The translations under genes were made by a program, and so were the position numbers. A stretch of 64,000 nt of DNA, from assembly GCA_948567375.1 (NCBI GenBank), contig OX419755.1, positions 47,820,291-47,884,290 of the forward strand, written 5' to 3'. This DNA is from Lunularia cruciata (Eukaryota > Streptophyta > Marchantiopsida > Lunulariales > Lunulariaceae). Below the pieces are notes generated by a model. That model did no database searches. It had not been told where the DNA came from and saw only the letters and a program-made list of their open reading frames with translations. Of the stretch, positions 58,353-64,000 are shown piece by piece (position 1 is the stretch's first letter; each line of letters begins with the position of its first letter).

Positions 58353-59071
58353 TTGAAACAACCACTTCGTAAACCCGACGATGCCGTTGTCAGAGTTCAA
58401 ATCATGAGACAAAGCCTCTTCCACAGCAGCCACCAGATGTGCAACAATTTCCAGAGGTCTCAAATTACACTTCATCAGCGAAACGTTTTCTCATTCTCCC
58501 AGATCATTCAGCGCAAATACAACATTCCATCTCATCCAACACGTTCCTGGACTCCTTCCTCCCCCATGACTGTCCTCCAGACCACAATTGCAAAGTCTCA
58601 ATTGGTCCAATCTTCCACCAAACCAAGCTCCACTCAATCACAACAACCTCGTACACAGTGCCGATTTGGACATACAAGCAGCGGCAACAGCCCCGTCCTC
58701 ATCCTCCAAGTCCACACGGCATCTTTCTTTCATCAATTCTTCCATTCCTCACCAATCGGATCAGCTTTGCTTCACGCAATGAAAGTGTCCATCATCCGCA
58801 CTCAAAGCCAATCAAACCACCAGCGCCTGCATCTCAAGTTAAACAGAACCGAAGAAGGGACGTTCGCTACGTCATCGGTCCACTATCTGCTCCACGATCT
58901 ATCGGTCCCATAGTCTTTCAAACTCGACTCAAACTTTACTCACTTCCTTTCCTGAGGAGGAAAGGGCGCGTCCGTTGCAGAACGGGAACTGCCTGTAGAC
59001 GGTCTCCCTCACCGGCACCGGAAAGAACACACCCAAAGTCTTCAATCTTGTCGTTGAGGGCCGTACGTTAG
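58353..59071 (+). other. C-rich region with two long overlapping open frames
   Basis: Two plus-strand frames of 186 codons (58353-58913) and 210 codons (58439-59071) overlap in different phases. The DNA is C-rich and T/A-poor at stop-forming positions (many CAA, CCA, TCC, ATC words), so open frames are expected by composition. Neither translation shows a domain. Both are rich in Ser, Pro, Gln and His. It lies upstream of the HVA22-like gene, so it could be its promoter or 5' untranslated exon. Confidence 0.3.
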
Positions 59072-59299
59072 ATCACTAATCGTCGGCTTGGATGAGAGTG
59101 TCATTTTGGCGCACTTTTATTTACTGACAGTAAATGGTACCATTTCAATCCTGAAGGGACGGCCTACTATCAGTCATCTTCTCACCTCCGCTTTCGTCAG
59201 CGTAGCCTGCAAGGCGTATCCTTTTCCTCCACATCACGCGCTCGACTACGGTATTGTACTAGTGGAACTAAACTGCTTATCCTAATTTGAAAAGTAGAC

Positions 59300-60900
59300 A
59301 TAAAAATAGACATCACATTAGATTACAGTACTTGCATGATTACGATAGAAATTAAAACTAACGTAATCACACGAGCATTATGAATGATCTCGCTAATTTC
59401 TTACTGAGGAGACCAATTCTTGCACGCTTCTGTTAGAGAGTACTCTACAGAGCCTACAGTATTAATTTATAAAGTAATAACATGTACGTGCCAAATAGAC
59501 ATTCTTACCAACTAAAGCAGATCCAACACTCATAAATTGTCATATTTTCACTGTAATGTAGAGACAGGACATGGTCTTCTGTAGCCTATAAACTAGTCAA
59601 ATACACATGAGTACTGGAGTCAAATGGCGTGGAACTTCTCTGCAAACAACTTGCGGCAAGTTGAGATATAAAATATTTCACGAGTCCCTTAGTTATAAAT
59701 AATTCCCACACTCTTTTAAGTTTTTAATTCAAGATCGTTCACCGACTTGTCAAGTGCAATCGGTATGTTGCAGTTCTGGCATAGACACAATTGAACCAGT
59801 CCACGCACGCGTCGGCAGTCAAATTTTGGACTTCTAACTAATCACGAGCATACCATCAAATTGGCGTATAGTAATACACTTTTCATGTAGAAGCTCAACC
59901 GTTAAAGATATACTTATGGACCAACAAGGTCCAGGGGAACGTGGCGTCGAATCTAAACGTATCTTGCCCCCACGTTCTCCGAATCGACGGCATACTGCGC
60001 GGACCGGAAGAATAAGGTATTGTCCATGTGGCATCATTCGACGTAGGAGATAGCAACCGTTGTTCATGACCTAATCTAACGGGAATTTAAGTCCAACATT
60101 GAGACGACTTGAAGCTAGCTACTCGATACGCATAATCCAAGGATCTCGATACCACTCCCATTATACAGTACTGTAGTGTCACTTATGAAAGCGACAAAAG
60201 TTACAATTTCTATTGTTAGTTATTTCCAACATAATATAAGTTTTAGTATAATAGCACCACAAACTTGACTCTAGATTTTCTTTTGTCTCCACTTCTTGTG
60301 TCGTGTGTGCTACGAAATGCATGGTGCTAATTACTTTTGAAAATTATATGTCTGTAAGAACCAACAACTCATGCCAGCAATTTTTGTAGCATACCTTCCG
60401 TTTCGAAAGCTTTTGAACTTCTTGTTCCGATTAGAGAATATAATCCATGCCAGCAATTTATATAGCATACCTTCCGTTTTGAACGCTTTGAACTTCTTGT
60501 TCCGATTAGAGAATATAATTTTTCTATAGTCTTGTTACTGTAATCAGATCTTGTCATACCGATTTAGTGGAACTGTAAGTGGGCCAAAATGAATTTGTGA
60601 CGCGTTTGTACTTAGGGGTAAAGGTCCAGCTAACAAACTGTAGGGAAAATTACAAGAACATACTCTGAATAGGACAGGATCATGTCATTGTCATGAATAG
60701 AAAATTGCAGTTTTTATCTTAATTTGATTGCAATTAATATGGGGTAATTCCCTCGGTAATCTTGTCATCGTTGGTTCATGTCCTCAGGTTCGGACGGTGC
60801 ATTGCAGGAATGTTCTAACGGCCGTCGGTGATTTGCCGTCATCGCTGCTGCAGCGACCATGAGCACGACCCGCGGTGTTCCATGCACAGTACTGCATTGC
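59300..60900. other. Intergenic, no gene seen
   Basis: AT-richer DNA with only short frames. It contains the 76-bp duplication at 60370-60520. No retrotransposon motif or RNA gene was recognised. Confidence 0.5.
60370..60520. repeat. 76-bp direct duplication
   Basis: Units start CATGCCAGCAATTT at 60370 and 60446 and end TTCCGATTAGAGAATATAAT. They differ at only a few positions (for example TTTTGTAGC against ATATAGC). Confidence 0.9.
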
Positions 60901-60904
60901 AGTA

Positions 60905-60920
60905 TTAGGGTTTTAGGGTT
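60905..60920 (+). promoter_or_regulatory. Telo-box-like element upstream of the DUF4602 gene
   Basis: TTAGGGTTTTAGGGTT, which on the other strand reads AACCCTAAAACCCTAA, sits about 300 bp upstream of the ATG at 61223. AAACCCTA telo-boxes are typical of promoters of plant ribosomal-protein and ribosome-biogenesis genes, which fits the product assigned to this gene. The functional role is inference from motif and position. Confidence 0.55.
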
Positions 60921-61222
60921 GTGGATCTCACGATTTTCTCGTACTGTTGTAACGGAGGAAGTATGTGATTTGGATACGGAAGAAATGCTAACTCGAGTGT
61001 TGTGGAAGCGTTTGATTTAGTTGCTACACAGTGATTAGATTTCGTGCTTTTATGCGTTTTGAACCTAGGTTGAGGAGCTGAATTCGGTGTCTGGATCACG
61101 CGGCAGCAATGTCGACGATTTTAAACCGAAGACTCAGTCACGCGGAAGCGAACGACGCTGGGGCAAGCAGGATCAATAGGGACCTAGAAGAATTTTAGCA
61201 CTGACACTACGCAGAAGAGAAG

Positions 61223-63036
61223 ATGGCTGCTCCCGTTTTTGATGGGACAGTGGGAGATCGGCTAGTTAATATGATCGGGAGGAATCCCAGCAGACGGAAG
61301 CTCAAAGGAGGAGACCTTGGCACTGATGACGTCAACGAGCAGAGAGAATTCATCAAGATTCTGAAAGAAGTAGAAGCATTAGGTATGATCTTTCAGTCAG
61401 GAGCGTCTTGTCAATTTGGTGATGTATTTCAATTGCTATTCTTCAACTCACTGTACCGCACGATACACTAAAGACTGATTAAATTTCTCAAATCATCAAG
61501 TATTATGAGTTCGTGAACGGATCCTCTTTGTCTGTCTGAAGTGTCCTAAGAATCGAGTTTATTTTGCTCCCACCACCATCGCCTTGTGTCTATCTGCTTT
61601 CTAAGCAATCACAGCACAGTGTGATGTGCATCACGATCATGAGTTTTTGTCGGTGTCTGTGGCCTCAAAAGGAACCTCTCAGCTGGGCTGGAAGGAGCGA
61701 AAGGACTTGGAACAGAAGAAGCTGGAGTCTCTTGGAGCGAAGGTGAAGATCAAACCCCCGTAGAATTCCTCCAAGCGCTTTGGAATATTATCCTGTTCCG
61801 GGTTTTCTCCACGGTTGGTCTTTTTACTAGAGAATTGGATTACCGTAGTTTGGTTTCCTCGAGGAAATTTTGTTCAGTTGCCACTTTTTGAGAAACATGC
61901 GTACTGGTCTGTGATAAGCTATCTCAGTTATGAGAATAGTCTGTTTGCGGAAACGAGGAATGCACATGCTATGGTCGAAGTTTGGTGGCACAGGCTGGAG
62001 ATATGATTCTTCAATTATAGACTTGCCATTTTCTTTCAGGCAAAAAAAAGTTTTAAAATGCCCATCTCTATGGGATCGAACATCAAGCGGAAACGCGAAA
62101 AACTCGACTCGGATAAACTAGTGGAGGTGATCGCTTTCTTCCATCCAATGCTTATTTTCTCTTGACTAGTTTTCTCGAAGTCTCGTTTATAGTAGTGTCC
62201 AATCTCTTTGTGGCCAGTTTGTAGTTCACTATAGCCGAATTAAGCAGGTTTCCTTCATGGGAGGGAATCTCACCTCCTCTTTCTACGCCATCTCTGACCT
62301 AGGTGCTGTTGTCTAAAACGACCTTGTCAAAATTAAAGCCCCGGGGCCGTTTTTGCCTTAGAGCTGCAACTGTGTCTGCCCGAAGATGCTGCGGTAGGCA
62401 GGCTCATAGTCCTTACTCAAGCCCTCCAGGAGGCAAGGATTTTTTAGACCCTATATACCTTAGGGCAGAACAGTTGGCAGCAACACACGACGTCTCATAG
62501 GTCATAGCGACATGACCAAAGTAAAGGGCGAACGTACAGCCGCACTCGATGTTCTATCTACTTGTGTCCATTAAGCCGTTTCTGGAAATAATGGAAGGGG
62601 ATAGTGAGTTATAATAGTTGATAGCGCCAGTAGTGTTGGTCCTCGTAATACCGTCGCCCCTTTTGTCTGAATTCAAAGCTTGTTAGATGAGCTGTTTCCT
62701 GGTATAGCGCACGTTTTATTAAAGGGGGTGATCCTTTGTGAACAGGATGCTCTTTCCGGTCTTCGGCCAAATAAAAGCGGGAGGAAGGCCCCACGTAGAG
62801 AAAGAGAAACTGGAGAGGACAAAGGTCTGCAAGCCTCGGAGGGAAAGTTTAAAGGAGGTGTTTTATATGTCAAGCCTCTAGTCAAAGCACCAGTCGAGAG
62901 CAAGCGTCGAGGCGGTGATCGTTCTTTAGATAGAGTTTTTGGTGAAGGTAGCGGAAAAAAAGGAGGTGGAAAGAAAGGAAAAAGGAAAGGCAAAGGCAAA
63001 GGTGGGAAGAAAAGTGGAGGTAAGAGAAGACGATAA
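61223..63036 (+). CDS. C1orf131/DUF4602-like nucleolar protein (Faf1-type SSU processome factor)
   Basis: Four exons with matching phases: 61223-61382, 61672-61742, 62040-62126, 62746-63036, giving 202 residues. The start context (AAGATGGCT) is strong. Junction 1 splits a Gly codon, producing REFIKILKEVEALGTSQLGW. Exon 2 continues KERKDLEQKKLESLGAK, the conserved DUF4602 core. Exon 3 is basic (NIKRKREKL). Exon 4 has DKGLQASEGKFKGGVLYVKP, the second family hallmark, and ends in a Lys/Gly-rich tail (KKGGGKKGKRKGKGKGGKK), probably for nucleolar or RNA binding. Related proteins (yeast Faf1, human C1orf131) act in small-subunit pre-rRNA processing. The intron of about 620 bp before exon 4 could hide another exon. 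A telo-box lies upstream. Confidence 0.8.
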
Positions 63037-63876
63037 TCTAACTTTGTAAATTCAACAAATGAGAGTTTAGAGAGTAGAGTGCTGTCCTTGCTCAATGAGC
63101 TACCTTCCTCACACGTCAGGTCGTGAGCCATTTGAGTGCGAATGAGTTTAGGGTTTAGGGTTCAGGGTCCTGTAAGATCAAGGAACCCCCGCTTGCACTT
63201 CCTAAAGAAAGCCTGATATTAAATTCTGAAGTTATTGAATCCTGTTCTCCGATGCTCACCCATTTTTCTGAAGGATATCGGATAGCTCGATCCCACATTT
63301 CTTGGTTACATACATCAGTCCGCTTTCATCAGTTCTGCATCCATGCTGAATTATCAAACCTCCCCTCCTATGTCCAAAAGATCTCGCTAGATTGATTTTA
63401 TTTCCACATCGGTAGACCTACACCGTATGTCCACGCAGCCGAGAACAGGCGTGGATCTATAATGGCACCAAACCTCTGTTGTCTGGTACTGCTAACGGCC
63501 ACTGCACCACAACTTGCAAGCTGGCCGTAACAAAATACCGCACGGCAAGTGACCATGGAGGCTCTGGGATGAGCATTTGTCGTAGGCCTTGCGTATCCAG
63601 TTGCCTCATAATTGGCTAAACTTCCCCCCAAGACGTCAGAGTCATCCATAAACTCAACTTCTCAATCTGCCCTCGAAGACGGATCTGGATCCCAAAACCC
63701 ACTGTTGTAAACAGAGACATGTTCTAGCGAATCTCAACTCCAAAAATCCAGGGAATCCAAGCTCATTGTCTATTCACGGCTAGATTTCATGTGGCTATCG
63801 TTCACTCTATATATTTGTTTCCTTGGGTGGAGCCAGGTGAACATGCTTCAGGAATATTCCTTCTTACTAATGACTG
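63037..63876. other. 3' flank of the DUF4602 gene, no further gene
   Basis: No convincing coding sequence. The open frame on the minus strand at 63398-63649 shows no motif. Contains short telomere-type repeats at 63146-63167. Confidence 0.5.
63146..63167 (+). repeat. Short interstitial telomere-type repeat
   Basis: GTTTAGGGTTTAGGGTTCAG is two TTTAGGG units plus a degenerate third (TTCAGGG). This is the plant-type telomere repeat, here in internal position 110 bp after the stop codon of the DUF4602 gene. Confidence 0.8.
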
Positions 63877-63885
63877 CTTTCAGTT

Positions 63886-63991
63886 TCATAGACTCTATTG
63901 GGGCCTAGCCCAATTTTACCTTTTCTGTCTCTCCCTTTTACGGCTTGATGGGTCTTCCCATCCTTCGTGTTCTCTACGCGGTCGCCTTTTC
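63886..63991 (-). mobile_element. Short dispersed element, copy 5 (106 bp, with target duplication)
   Basis: Reads on the plus strand TCATAGACTCTATTGGGGCC, then CGGCTTGATGGGTCTTCCCA, then CTACGCGGTCGCCTTTTC. It is bounded by CTTTCAGTT at 63877-63885 and 63992-64000. The right copy ends exactly at the window edge, so the duplication may be longer. Same short form as copy 2, at least 30 kb from any other copy. Confidence 0.85.
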
Positions 63992-64000
63992 CTTTCAGTT

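Noticed and set aside
62673-63131. 152-codon minus-strand frame
   Set aside because: Antisense of DUF4602 exon 4; its proline/phenylalanine runs are the mirror of the Lys/Gly-rich tail.

Overview
The window looks like nuclear DNA of a land plant. It carries plant-type families (an HVA22-like protein and a CYP85-clan cytochrome P450), genes split by many short GT-AG introns, TTTAGGG-type telomeric motifs, and a heavy load of decayed Ty3/gypsy and LINE retrotransposons. I cannot place it below land plant from sequence alone. The CYP85-clan P450 and the LINE type do not exclude a bryophyte, lycophyte, fern or gymnosperm.

Layout. 1-11.7 kb is transposon debris: an LTR fragment, a directly repeated pair of about 0.63-kb LTR-like units, a dead minus-strand Ty3/gypsy element (gag, protease, RT, RNase H, integrase, all broken), and two further unclassified coding-like remnants. 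11.8-25 kb is a genic island with a DUF1992 (DNAJC28-like) gene and a nine-exon P450, both on the minus strand. The two largest P450 introns carry insertions. 25-30.6 kb is AT-rich and has no recognisable gene. 30.7-49.5 kb is nested repeat DNA: an unidentified coding-like relic, a LINE 3' part, a second Ty3/gypsy element on the minus strand, and a related plus-strand fragment pointing the other way. 49.6-54.9 kb has no convincing gene. 55-63 kb is a second genic island with an HVA22/TB2-DP1-like membrane gene (minus strand) and a C1orf131/DUF4602-like ribosome-biogenesis gene (plus strand) with a telo-box upstream.

The four recognised genes were assembled exon by exon from splice sites with matching phases. 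The HVA22-like and DUF4602-like models close in frame throughout the exons found. The DUF1992 model depends on one weakly placed donor. The P450 closes at every junction except exon 1/exon 2. I see no operon-like cooperation; these are independent housekeeping or metabolic genes between transposon blocks.

The most interesting item is a short dispersed sequence found five times, at about 21.6, 25.2, 31.5, 33.0 and 63.9 kb. Its unit is about 106-180 bp with one constant end (GCGGTCGCC plus a T-rich tail) and a variable other end. Three copies are bounded by direct repeats of 11, 20 and 9 bp that look like target-site duplications. It behaves like a small non-autonomous retroelement and I do not recognise it as a named family. 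Two of the copies flank the first exons of the P450 in inverted orientation.
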